This document shows positions 1 to 6,232 of a stretch of DNA of 7,092 nt, piece by piece. Positions within the stretch are counted from its first letter, which is position 1. Every line of letters begins with the position of its first letter. The notes below the pieces were generated by a model that worked only from the letters and a program-made list of their open reading frames with translations, searched no databases and was not told the origin of the DNA. A program made the translations under genes and the position numbers. This DNA comes from DAIOSQ01 sp036752465 (GTDB lineage Bacteria; Pseudomonadota; Gammaproteobacteria; Legionellales; Legionellaceae): contig DAIOSQ010000096.1 of NCBI GenBank assembly GCA_036752465.1, forward strand, positions 1 through 7,092, given 5' to 3'.

Positions 1-239
1 AACGACAGTAATTTTTCTGTTTTTATTCCGGTATTGTAGTGCCCACTTTGCGAGCAATATTTGCAATCTTCCGGACACGCGCCGGTTTTAATGCTCAGCA
101 ATGTCGCGGCCTGAATTTGATTGTTCGGCTGATGTTGCCGGTGAGTTGTGTGCGCTGCGTACAACAAATCAAGCAATGGTTGCGCATAAATTGCTTGAAC
201 GTCGCTGTAGCTCCAGATTTTTTTTGTGGTTGTCGACAT
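1..239 (-). CDS. bioB: Biotin synthase BioB, N-terminal part (cut by left window edge)
   Basis: Biotin synthase is a radical-SAM iron-sulfur enzyme that inserts sulfur into dethiobiotin in the last step of biotin synthesis. Reading leftwards from the ATG at 239, 79 residues stay open to the window edge. They include a THRQH stretch (residues 32-36), then [16 protein letters not shown] (47-62) with the radical-SAM cysteines C55, C59 and C62, and then SQSGHYNTG (63-71). This matches the E. coli BioB N-terminus almost residue for residue, as recalled. The start is supported by an AAGAG ribosome site 5 bases upstream (245-249) and by a promoter a short distance further up. The gene is divergent from bioA and shares its control region, the usual layout in enteric and related bacteria. 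The rest of the protein, including the [2Fe-2S] ligands, lies outside the window. Confidence 0.97.
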   Translation of the reverse strand, partial: MSTTTKKIWSYSDVQAIYAQPLLDLLYAAHTTHRQHQPNNQIQAATLLSIKTGACPEDCKYCSQSGHYNTGIKTEKLLS

Positions 240-266
240 ACGTGCTCTTTGTTGTTGTTCTATCAC

Positions 267-294
267 ATGATAAAGTGCTCGTGGTATTTGTCAA
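267..294 (-). promoter_or_regulatory. Leftward sigma70-type promoter for bioB
   Basis: On the minus strand a perfect -35 box TTGACA (294-289) is followed after 16 bases by TATCAT (272-267), one mismatch from TATAAT. Transcription would begin near 260, giving a leader of about 20 bases before the bioB ATG at 239. The -35 box lies inside the proposed BirA operator, so bound BirA would be expected to block it. That regulatory link is inferred. Confidence 0.7.
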
Positions 295-319
295 CTGGAA
301 TTATATTTATGGTTTACCA
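288..319. promoter_or_regulatory. Probable BirA operator between bioB and bioA
   Basis: The arms TTGTCAACT (288-296) and GGTTTACCA (311-319) are separated by 14 bases. The known proteobacterial BirA site is TTGTAAACC, a 14-16 base spacer, then GGTTTACAA, so the left arm has two mismatches and the right arm one or two. The spacing and the divergent bioB/bioA setting both fit. The site covers the bioB -35 box and also the bioA start codon (309-311), so one repressor-biotinyl-AMP complex could shut both directions. No convincing rightward promoter for bioA was found; a weak extended -10 (TGGTATTTG, 282-290) is the only candidate. Confidence 0.6.
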
Positions 320-1631
320 AGCAGACATCATTCAGCAAAGCTTAAAACATGTCTGGCATCCCTGCGCCAACATGAAAAAACTGGCAAAAACGCCACCATT
401 GCTTGTGCATGAGGCCCGCGGCAGTTATTTATATACCAACCAAGGGCCAGTGATTGATGCCATCGCAAGTTGGTGGTGTAAATCACTTGGCCACCGTCAT
501 CCGGTGATCACAGCGGCGCTACAGGACCAGTTATTGCGTTTCGAGCATGTCATGACCGGCAATACCACCAGCAGCCACATGGTAGAACTAGCAGAAATGT
601 TAACCAACATCACCGGCAAGCAGCATGTGATGTTCGCTTCTGATGGCTCTAGCGCCATAGAAATTGCATTAAAATTGGCTTATTATGCCAGTCAATTGCA
701 AGGCTATCGTCAACGTACGCACTTCATTTCGTTACAACATGGCTATCACGGAGAGACTTTGGGCGCGCAGAGTGTCAGTGATATGGCTTTATATAAAACA
801 CCTTCTGCGCACATGGAATTGCCTTGTCACCGCATACAGGATATACCCTATGTAGCCAGCAGTAAGGATACCCTCTTCTACACGTGTGATGATGTATGGC
901 CACGCATAGCCGCACAATTGGACCACTTCAAACAAAATAGTTGTGCCATCTTAGTCGAACCAATTATTCAAGGTGTCGGTGGGATGCGCTGCTACAGCGC
1001 AGATTTTCTCCAAAAATTAGCTGATTGGGCCAGCCAAAACAATATCTACTTTATCACCGATGAAATCATGACTGGCTGCGGCAGAAGCGGTCAATGGTTA
1101 GCGGCACAACACGCCAAAGCGGTCTCCCCCGACATCATATGTTTGGGTAAAGGTTTAACTTCGGGGACTATCCCCATGAGTTGTGTGATGATTGATCACG
1201 CTATTTTTGACTTATTTTATCACGATAACCCTGGACCCAATTTCTTACATTCACATACACATAGTGGCAATGCCTTGGGTGTAAGAGCAGCGTTGGCCAC
1301 CCTGCAAGTGATGCAAGCAGAAAATATTCTGGAAAAATCCACGGCACTTGGCAAGCAAATGGCGAAGTATATGCATGAGATCGCTGGTTTAACCCACCAG
1401 CTTGACAACATCCGCCAAATGGGGGCCGTGGTCGCGGCCGAATTACGTGTAACGACAGCAATCCCCAACCCAGGCCTACAAGTCCAGCAACACGCATTGC
1501 AAAGAGGCGCCCTGCTGCGTCCACTGGGTAACACCCTGTACTGGCTACCGCCATTAAATTCTGATGATAAAATCATTGCAAGCTTGGCTGATATCACTCT
1601 AGAATCAATTAAAGCTGCTTATGGCATATAA
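309..1631 (+). CDS. bioA: Adenosylmethionine-8-amino-7-oxononanoate aminotransferase BioA
   Basis: This PLP-dependent class III aminotransferase converts KAPA to DAPA using S-adenosylmethionine as amino donor, the antepenultimate step of biotin synthesis. Visible marks are WHP (residues 16-18), SWW (54-56), the cofactor phosphate loop SDGSSA (111-116), HGYHG (144-148), the cofactor aspartate in TDEIMTGCGRSG (D251), the Schiff-base lysine in LGKGLT (K281), HSHTHSGN (314-321) and LLRPLG with R404. The 440-residue length suits the family. The frame is open back to 39, but those 90 extra residues are antisense to bioB and have no family counterpart; a weak GGA precedes 309 by 9 bases. The position of E. 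coli Tyr17 (WHPY) is Cys19 here (WHPC); I recall this variant from other BioA proteins, so activity is probably retained. It is the first gene of a likely bioA-orf138-coaE transcript. Confidence 0.96.
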   Translation: MVYQADIIQQSLKHVWHPCANMKKLAKTPPLLVHEARGSYLYTNQGPVIDAIASWWCKSLGHRHPVITAALQDQLLRFEHVMTGNTTSSHMVELAEMLTNITGKQHVMFASDGSSAIEIALKLAYYASQLQGYRQRTHFISLQHGYHGETLGAQSVSDMALYKTPSAHMELPCHRIQDIPYVASSKDTLFYTCDDVWPRIAAQLDHFKQNSCAILVEPIIQGVGGMRCYSADFLQKLADWASQNNIYFITDEIMTGCGRSGQWLAAQHAKAVSPDIICLGKGLTSGTIPMSCVMIDHAIFDLFYHDNPGPNFLHSHTHSGNALGVRAALATLQVMQAENILEKSTALGKQMAKYMHEIAGLTHQLDNIRQMGAVVAAELRVTTAIPNPGLQVQQHALQRGALLRPLGNTLYWLPPLNSDDKIIASLADITLESIKAAYGI

Positions 1632-1633
1632 CC

Positions 1634-2050
1634 ATGCAAAAACAGATCATCACCACCCTATTGTTGCTGCTCTCTCCGCCCATATTGGCGGAAGATTATT
1701 GGCAATGCACAGCACATGATAAAACGCTGCAGTCATGGCAAGCAACCCATCAATATTCTGTGGTAGCCAAGTTGCAAGCCATGCAAGCTTGTCAACATCA
1801 AAGCGTTGCACCAAAAACTTGCGTCGTGATACCAGAACAAGATTGCGAGGGTTTTGAGCAGGATGCCTCCACCAAAGCCATGTGGCAGTGTACGGCAATT
1901 GACCAGTCAGGAGAAGATTGGCATAACCACGCAACTTATAACCAGGATAATGCGGTGTTGCAAGCCATGGCTATGTGTGAAAAATTCAGCACCATACCAG
2001 ATACCTGCTATGTCAATCCACTTTTTTGTAATAACATCAACCAAAGGTAA
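1634..2050 (+). CDS. Small secreted protein with two tandem Cys-rich repeats, function unknown
   Basis: I do not recognise a named family. The 138 residues begin with a clear signal peptide: a short polar start, a hydrophobic core (residues 5-13) and a likely cut after ILA (17-19). The mature part is two copies of a unit of about 49 residues, W23-C71 and W84-C132. Both start WQCTA, carry QAM about 25 residues in, and contain C-x9-C (C53/C63 and C115/C125) ending PxTCxV, with a last Cys 7-8 residues later. Eight evenly placed cysteines suggest four disulfides and a periplasmic or exported location. The overall pattern recalls the short Cys-rich DUF4189-like proteins of Legionella, but that is memory, not a search. 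The ATG lies 2 bases after the bioA stop with no good ribosome site, suggesting translational coupling. Confidence 0.85.
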   Translation: MQKQIITTLLLLLSPPILAEDYWQCTAHDKTLQSWQATHQYSVVAKLQAMQACQHQSVAPKTCVVIPEQDCEGFEQDASTKAMWQCTAIDQSGEDWHNHATYNQDNAVLQAMAMCEKFSTIPDTCYVNPLFCNNINQR

Positions 2051-2053
2051 TGT

Positions 2054-2668
2054 ATGTACGCAGTGGCCATGATTGGTGCGATTGCCAGTGGTAAATCTAC
2101 CATTGCCCAAATGTTTCACGCACAGGGTATCACCATTGTCAGTGCGGATCTCATCGCACGCGCACTGACTACCCAGGGCGAAGTGTGTTACGCTGCCATC
2201 GTTGATCACTTTGGTCCGCAGGTTGTCGGTCAGCAACAAACGATTAATCGCAGCAAGCTGCGCGAAATTATCTTTCGTCAGCCAGCAGAGCGCGCTTGGC
2301 TAGAAGGTTTGTTGCATCCGGCCATTCGTGAGGCAATCGCGCAACAGATACAGCAGAGTACGAGCACATACGTCATTGCTGAAATACCCTTGCTGTTGCA
2401 GAGAAGCGACTATCCGTTTATTGACCGGATCTTAATGGTAGAAACCACCACCGAACAACAACTGTCACGGTTGTTGGCTCGAGATACATGCACGCCAGCA
2501 TCCGCCCAACGCATCTTAGCAGCACAACCTAGCATCCAGCAGCAGCGCAGCATTGCCGATGATCATATCGTCAACGATACAAACCTTGAGCGGTTGCAAA
2601 CTCGCATCCTCACGTTGCATCAACAATATGTGTCACTGGCGCAAACCAAGTGCGCGACTCATTGCTAA
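2054..2668 (+). CDS. coaE: Dephospho-CoA kinase CoaE
   Basis: CoaE phosphorylates the 3'-hydroxyl of dephospho-CoA with ATP, the final step of coenzyme A synthesis in the cytosol. The 204-residue length is typical. It has a Walker A loop GAIASGKS (residues 8-15), the catalytic aspartate in SADLIAR (D32), LLHPAIR (86-92), a YVIAEIPLL strand (106-114), the lid region LLARDTCTPASAQRILAAQ (140-158) and ADDHIVND (168-175). These line up well with E. coli CoaE. Two small departures from the usual sequence are GAIAS for GGIGS in the loop and Ser for the non-catalytic first Asp of DAD. The start is fixed by AAAGG (2043-2047) 6 bases upstream, inside the end of the preceding gene. Being only 3 bases downstream of that gene, it probably belongs to the bioA transcript. 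It ends head-to-head with the LysR gene on the other strand. Confidence 0.96.
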   Translation: MYAVAMIGAIASGKSTIAQMFHAQGITIVSADLIARALTTQGEVCYAAIVDHFGPQVVGQQQTINRSKLREIIFRQPAERAWLEGLLHPAIREAIAQQIQQSTSTYVIAEIPLLLQRSDYPFIDRILMVETTTEQQLSRLLARDTCTPASAQRILAAQPSIQQQRSIADDHIVNDTNLERLQTRILTLHQQYVSLAQTKCATHC

Positions 2669-2669
2669 T

Positions 2670-2689
2670 GCTCTAGTTTAGGCTAGAGC
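2670..2689. terminator. Hairpin between convergent coaE and LysR genes
   Basis: GCTCTAG (2670-2676) and CTAGAGC (2683-2689) form a perfect 7-base-pair stem with a 6-base loop. It begins 2 bases after the coaE stop and contains the stop codon of the opposing LysR gene, so it could serve both transcripts. There is no run of T on either side, so a classical intrinsic terminator is doubtful. Confidence 0.35.
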
Positions 2690-3530
2690 CCATGTATTCT
2701 GTAAGTAAGTCCACGAGATAATTGATGACATCATTGGTTTTATTTTTTAGAATGTAAAGATAGGTTTCACCTAGTGTTGGCAAATGCGTGACAATCTGCA
2801 TGTTTGTTCCTGGTGGCAAGAAGGATTTTTGCATGATGGTGATACCTACCCCCGCCTCAGTTGCTGCGATTTTGCTCATGTAACTGCGGCTACTAAAGAC
2901 CACCCGCCATTTTACATGAGCTTCATCTAGCCTTTCTAGGGCAAGTTGCCTGTATATTGATCCATTAGGGGACAGCACCAACGGAATGATTGGACTTTTT
3001 TTAAGATTTTTTATCGTTTCTTTTGTGCCAATCCAAACCAAATCATCGTTATAGACCATCGCGTCATGAGGAATAAGTGCTTTATTTAATTCCTTTATGA
3101 TACAAATATCCAGCTCATTGCGCTTAAATCGATCAAATATGGAGCGCGTTAAGTCGCATTCAACGCTTAAATCGATGCGCGGATAAATATTGGCAAAGTG
3201 CTTGAGTATTTTTGCTATATTTTTTGAAGCAAAATCTTCTGGCAAACCTATTTTTATATTGCCTGCAAAAGCAAGTTCACGCAGTTCATGGATCGACTCG
3301 CTTTGTAATTGATATATTTGTTTTGCATAACCGAGAAAAATCTCGCCATCGCGTGTCAACGTTAACGCATTGTCCCGATTAAACAGGATTTTATTGAGCA
3401 ACAGTTCAAGTCGGCTGATTTGTTGACTCACGGCAGATTGGGTGCGTCCGATCTGCTTGGCTGTTTTCGTGATGTTGCCCGTTTCAACCACGGAAAGAAA
3501 ACATTTTAACGTTGCCATGTTTAATGCCAT
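2673..3530 (-). CDS. LysR-type transcriptional regulator (LrhA/HexA/PecT-like)
   Basis: This is a 285-residue LysR-family DNA-binding regulator. The N-terminal winged helix-turn-helix is plain at about residues 5-65: FLSVVETGNITKTAKQIGRT, then QSAVSQQISRLE, then LFNRDNALTLTRDGEIFL. The rest is a periplasmic-binding-protein-like effector domain beginning NIKIGLPEDFAS (91-102). The GLPEDFA wording and the QSAVSQQISRLE helix resemble the LrhA/HexA/PecT subgroup, which controls motility and virulence genes in other bacteria; that assignment is from memory. The effector is unknown. A second in-frame ATG at 3518 is possible, and neither start has a strong ribosome site. It is divergent from the orphan gene at 3648, the classic LysR target layout, and the shared gap holds a dyad. 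Parts of the gene are clearly AT-rich (about 28% GC over 3181-3240) compared with coaE. Confidence 0.93.
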   Translation of the reverse strand: MALNMATLKCFLSVVETGNITKTAKQIGRTQSAVSQQISRLELLLNKILFNRDNALTLTRDGEIFLGYAKQIYQLQSESIHELRELAFAGNIKIGLPEDFASKNIAKILKHFANIYPRIDLSVECDLTRSIFDRFKRNELDICIIKELNKALIPHDAMVYNDDLVWIGTKETIKNLKKSPIIPLVLSPNGSIYRQLALERLDEAHVKWRVVFSSRSYMSKIAATEAGVGITIMQKSFLPPGTNMQIVTHLPTLGETYLYILKNKTNDVINYLVDLLTEYMGSSLN

Positions 3531-3568
3531 AAATTTTATTTATCCAATCAATCAAATCTTTTAATTTT

Positions 3569-3574
3569 TATAAT
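3569..3574 (+). promoter_or_regulatory. Possible -10 box for the orphan gene
   Basis: A perfect TATAAT faces the orphan gene, but the bases 17 upstream (3546-3551) do not resemble a -35 box. It abuts the dyad at 3574-3590. Promoters that need a LysR-type activator often lack a good -35, so the gap may be meaningful; it may equally be chance in AT-rich DNA. Confidence 0.25.
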
Positions 3575-3598
3575 AACACAAGAAGTGTTAAATTTAAA
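3570..3598 (-). promoter_or_regulatory. Possible promoter of the LysR gene
   Basis: On the minus strand TTTAAA (3598-3593) is followed by a 17-base spacer and TATTAT (3575-3570), five of six matches to the -10 consensus. Transcription would start near 3563, about 32 bases before the ATG. The TAACAC dyad fills the spacer, which would suit autorepression. The surroundings are very AT-rich, so chance -10 matches are common. Confidence 0.4.
3574..3590. promoter_or_regulatory. Perfect dyad, candidate LysR-type operator
   Basis: TAACAC (3574-3579), a 5-base spacer AAGAA, and GTGTTA (3585-3590) form a perfect 6-base inverted repeat in the gap between the LysR gene and its divergent neighbour. Size and symmetry suit a LysR-family binding site. 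The same hexamer TAACAC recurs at 3641-3646, between the ribosome site and the ATG of the orphan gene, so a second, half-site contact is possible. Confidence 0.5.
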
Positions 3599-3647
3599 AC
3601 TCAAAGTTAAAGTATAGCTTGGTTTGTACTTTTTATAGGATAACACC

Positions 3648-4352
3648 ATGAATCCATTGCACTGTTTTTTTACTTTATGTCATCCCAGCAAGGCATACGC
3701 TGCCGTTCACCCGCATGCGGACGATACCTATCCCGCATTTGACACTCGAACCAAACCTTCGCCGATGGGTAATGAGATGTTGTTAACGAGAAAGGCAAGT
3801 TATGGTGTGATGTTTAAAAAAAATCACCGCGATAGCGATCCAATAAGAGATTTTTCAAAACTACCCTTTTTGATGAAATTAAATGCCAATAAATTTTTAT
3901 CTAAAAAAGCACTGTCATCACATCCTGATCGATTGAATGTCACGTTAAGTTTAATTCCCGGCAGGTATGCGTTTTTTTTACTTCAAGATGCTTGTGATGA
4001 GCAATATTTATTGTTTCAATCCATTGATCAAGCGCCATTGCCATGGTTTCCTTTGCGTAGCTATGTGCATTTTTATCGATTTAGTGCTGTATGTATGACT
4101 CCAGACATTCAATTCGCAGGAGAAATGCTCTTGGATCATCATGGCAATCTTAAGTCGTGGCACTTAACCGACATCGACCATGATGAGCTTATTCATGCTG
4201 ATGACCACAGGTTAGTTGATATCTATTTACCTCGTTGCAAATACATGTGCGAGAGTATAAAAGACTCGATGAAGCACACATCATCTGCGGCAGGTTCTTC
4301 TGACGATCTCATATTATATTCGCTAAGTGGCGTCTCACCGAGATCATGTTAG
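3648..4352 (+). CDS. Orphan 234-residue protein, function unknown
   Basis: I do not recognise this protein. The ATG has a good AGGA ribosome site (3637-3640) 7 bases upstream. The N-terminus (MNPLHCFFTLCHPSKAYA) has only a short hydrophobic patch and is not a convincing signal peptide. No membrane helix is obvious. The middle (residues 65-145) is basic to hydrophobic; residues 139-180 contain FAGEMLLDHHGNLKSWHL (156-173) followed by TDIDHDE. The AGE-x-DxxGxLxxW run loosely resembles a segment seen in hypothetical proteins of intracellular gammaproteobacteria, which is a weak recollection. The C-terminal 25 residues are Ser-rich and low in complexity. It is divergent from the LysR gene and so a likely target of it. 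GC is about 22% over 3841-3900 but near 45% around 4141-4200, so composition is uneven. A secreted effector role is possible but not shown. Confidence 0.8.
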   Translation: MNPLHCFFTLCHPSKAYAAVHPHADDTYPAFDTRTKPSPMGNEMLLTRKASYGVMFKKNHRDSDPIRDFSKLPFLMKLNANKFLSKKALSSHPDRLNVTLSLIPGRYAFFLLQDACDEQYLLFQSIDQAPLPWFPLRSYVHFYRFSAVCMTPDIQFAGEMLLDHHGNLKSWHLTDIDHDELIHADDHRLVDIYLPRCKYMCESIKDSMKHTSSAAGSSDDLILYSLSGVSPRSC

Positions 4353-4398
4353 GCGAGATTTGCTGAACGATGATGTTACACTTGACCTCTTAAGAACT

Positions 4399-4420
4399 GG
4401 CCTTTTTTAAGGCTCATTTT
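4399..4420 (+). terminator. Weak intrinsic terminator after the orphan gene
   Basis: GGCCTT and AAGGCT pair over 6 bases (one G-U) around a TTTT loop (4399-4414), followed by CATTTT. It lies in the 77-base gap between two convergent genes, 47 bases past the orphan's stop. The stem is short and the T tract interrupted, so its strength is doubtful. The opposite strand has no T tract. Confidence 0.4.
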
Positions 4421-4429
4421 ATGTTATAC

Positions 4430-4891
4430 CTATTGCCCATGTGCTCTATGACTGCGAGTAATAATTTTGTCCAGATGATTGGCAAATAAGACAATTTCTT
4501 TTTGTTGCAATTGACTGGGGCCTCCCTGCAGCATACCACTGCTACGCAAAGATTCGTTGACATTGCGCATCGCAACTATTTGCTTAATATTACTGTCCGT
4601 ATACAGCTGCCCTCTAGGGCTTAGGGCAAACGCTGCTTTGGCTAATACCAACTCCGCCAGCAAAATATCGCCAGTAACAACCAGATCGTATGCAGCCAAA
4701 TGATCGACGATGTATTGATCCGCACTATCCAGTCCAGTGGGCACCACAACCCGTTGAATAAAGACAGACGCTGGAATAGTGACCACATGATTGGCGACAA
4801 TGAATAATGACACACTGCGCTTGATGGCAGCACGATATAGAATTTGTTTGACTTGTTTTGGGCAAGCGTCACCATCAATCCATAAATTCAT
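4430..4891 (-). CDS. yaiI: UPF0178 / DUF188 family protein (YaiI-like)
   Basis: This 153-residue protein matches E. coli YaiI (152 residues) along its whole length. Conserved blocks are WIDGDACP (residues 4-11), ILYRAA (17-22), VAN (32-34), GLDSADQYIV (53-62), DLVVTGDILLA (69-79), SPRG (91-94) and SSGMLQGGP (117-125). The acidic residues in DGDACP, D55/D58 and GD75 suggest a PIN-like nuclease fold with metal ligands, as proposed for the family, but no firm biochemical role is known to me. The frame stays open to an upstream ATG at 4933, but those 14 residues (MRTYSFLFYMGNHT) are absent from relatives and would overlap the likely -10 box. A GGGA ribosome site (4904-4901) lies 9 bases before the chosen ATG. 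It is divergent from the trans-sulfuration gene. Confidence 0.94.
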   Translation of the reverse strand: MNLWIDGDACPKQVKQILYRAAIKRSVSLFIVANHVVTIPASVFIQRVVVPTGLDSADQYIVDHLAAYDLVVTGDILLAELVLAKAAFALSPRGQLYTDSNIKQIVAMRNVNESLRSSGMLQGGPSQLQQKEIVLFANHLDKIITRSHRAHGQ

Positions 4892-4931
4892 TGTATGATT
4901 TCCCATGTAAAATAGAAATGAGTATGTCCTC

Positions 4932-4961
4932 ATTGTACACCTGCCTTATCTCATATGCTAA
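4932..4961 (-). promoter_or_regulatory. Possible promoter of the YaiI-like gene
   Basis: On the minus strand TTAGCA (4961-4956, four of six matches) is followed after 18 bases by TACAAT (4937-4932, five of six). Transcription would start near 4925, about 34 bases before the ATG at 4891, which supports the shorter start. It overlaps back to back with the rightward extended -10. Confidence 0.45.
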
Positions 4962-4964
4962 AAT
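4956..4964 (+). promoter_or_regulatory. Possible extended -10 promoter of the trans-sulfuration gene
   Basis: TGC followed by TAAAAT (4959-4964) is an extended -10 element, which can work without a strong -35. No good -35 is seen at the usual distance. A start near 4971 would give a leader of about 47 bases ending in the strong AAAGGAG ribosome site (5004-5010). No obvious riboswitch or methionine-repressor box was seen in so short a leader. Confidence 0.4.
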
Positions 4965-5017
4965 ATGACGACATGTCTAAACCCAAGATAATGTGACGTG
5001 TTCAAAGGAGTTGAACC

Positions 5018-6172
5018 ATGCCTACTAAACATTTTCAGACGCGTGCCATACATGCAGGTCAATCATGTGATCCCTCCACCGGCGCGGTGACAACGCCGAT
5101 TTATGCCACCTCTACATATCAACAGTCAGCTCCAGGCGTGCACTTAGGTTACGAATACGCCAGAACACAAAATCCTACGCGCGCAGCTTATGAAGCGTGT
5201 ATGGCTAACCTTGAATCTGGCTGCAGCGGTTTTGCATTTGCCTCTGGTATGGCCGCTATTAATGCTGTAATTGATTTATTGGACCATGGGGCGCATGTGA
5301 TTGCCAGCGATGATCTGTACGGCGGGACTTATCGATTATTCGAGCAAATCAAAAAACGCACTCATGATTTACGCTTTTCATTTGTCGATATGCGCGCAAT
5401 ATCCAATATTACCGCAGCTATCCAAGATAATACGCGGCTTATCTGGGTTGAAACACCGACCAATCCTCTGCTTAAAATACTTAACTTGTCAGAAATTGCT
5501 GCCGTGGCGCAGCGCCATGGCATACTTGCAGCAGTTGATAATACCTTTGCCACACCATGGATTCAGCGTCCGCTTGAGTTGGGTTTTGATATGGTTGTGC
5601 ACTCAGCAACCAAATATATCAGTGGCCACTCCGATGTTATCAGTGGGATTGTCGTGGTCAAAGAACCTGCACTTGCCGAACGTCTGAGTTTTTTACAAAA
5701 TGCCTGCGGTGCAATCGCCAGCCCTTTCGATAGTTTTTTGTTGTTGCGCAGCCTAAAAACTCTGCCAATCCGTATGGCGCAACATTGCGAAAATGCGCTG
5801 ACCATTGCCGAATGGCTCAGCAAACAAGCAAACATCAAGCAAGTCATTTACCCTGGCTTGGCAAACCACCCGGATCATAACTTAGCCCGGTCACAAATGC
5901 ATGGTCAGTTTGGTGGTATGATATCACTGGCTCTTGCAGGAGGTCTTGCCGCCGCAAAACGCTTTTTAGCTCGTTGTGAACTATTTACCTTGGCAGAGAG
6001 CTTAGGCGGTGTCGAAAGTTTAATTGAGCATCCAGCGATTATGACGCACGCCTCACTGCCGCAGAAGAAACGAGAGGCTTTAGGTATTAACGACGGCTTC
6101 ATTCGATTATCGGCAGGGATTGAACATGTAGATGATCTGATACATGATTTGCAACATGCATTGACTCAATAA
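5018..6172 (+). CDS. Trans-sulfuration PLP enzyme: cystathionine gamma-synthase or gamma-lyase (MetB/MccB-like)
   Basis: This 384-residue protein belongs to the Cys/Met metabolism PLP-enzyme family, which makes or splits cystathionine between the cysteine and methionine pathways. Marks in order are the N-terminal TRAIHAGQ (residues 8-15), YARTQNPTR (47-55, the phosphate-binding loop from the partner subunit), ASGMAA (75-80), DDLYGGTYRLF (98-108), ETPTNP (145-150), the pyridine-binding aspartate in VDNTFATP (D174), the PLP lysine in HSATKYISGHSD (K199), and SLGGVESLIEHPAIMTHAS (328-346). Length is typical. The IEHPAIMTH wording, with Glu337, leans towards the gamma-lyase/MccB side, whereas E. 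coli MetB has ISHAATMTH. Sequence alone does not separate synthase from lyase, so no symbol is given. A strong AAAGGAG lies 7 bases before the ATG. The gene stands alone, divergent from the YaiI-like gene, and no clear terminator follows it. Confidence 0.93.
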   Translation: MPTKHFQTRAIHAGQSCDPSTGAVTTPIYATSTYQQSAPGVHLGYEYARTQNPTRAAYEACMANLESGCSGFAFASGMAAINAVIDLLDHGAHVIASDDLYGGTYRLFEQIKKRTHDLRFSFVDMRAISNITAAIQDNTRLIWVETPTNPLLKILNLSEIAAVAQRHGILAAVDNTFATPWIQRPLELGFDMVVHSATKYISGHSDVISGIVVVKEPALAERLSFLQNACGAIASPFDSFLLLRSLKTLPIRMAQHCENALTIAEWLSKQANIKQVIYPGLANHPDHNLARSQMHGQFGGMISLALAGGLAAAKRFLARCELFTLAESLGGVESLIEHPAIMTHASLPQKKREALGINDGFIRLSAGIEHVDDLIHDLQHALTQ

Positions 6173-6232
6173 TAAACAGATGCTCTCGCCACGCCTCCAT
6201 AAAACTATTTTTTCAAACCGCTTTCTGCGTAT

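Noticed and set aside
39..308. Possible 90-residue N-terminal extension of BioA
   Set aside because: It is antisense to bioB, crosses the bioB promoter and BirA operator, and family members begin shortly before the WHP motif.
4892..4933. Upstream ATG of the YaiI-like gene
   Set aside because: The 14 extra residues are absent from relatives, the upstream start would fall in the likely -10 box, and the inner ATG has its own GGGA site.
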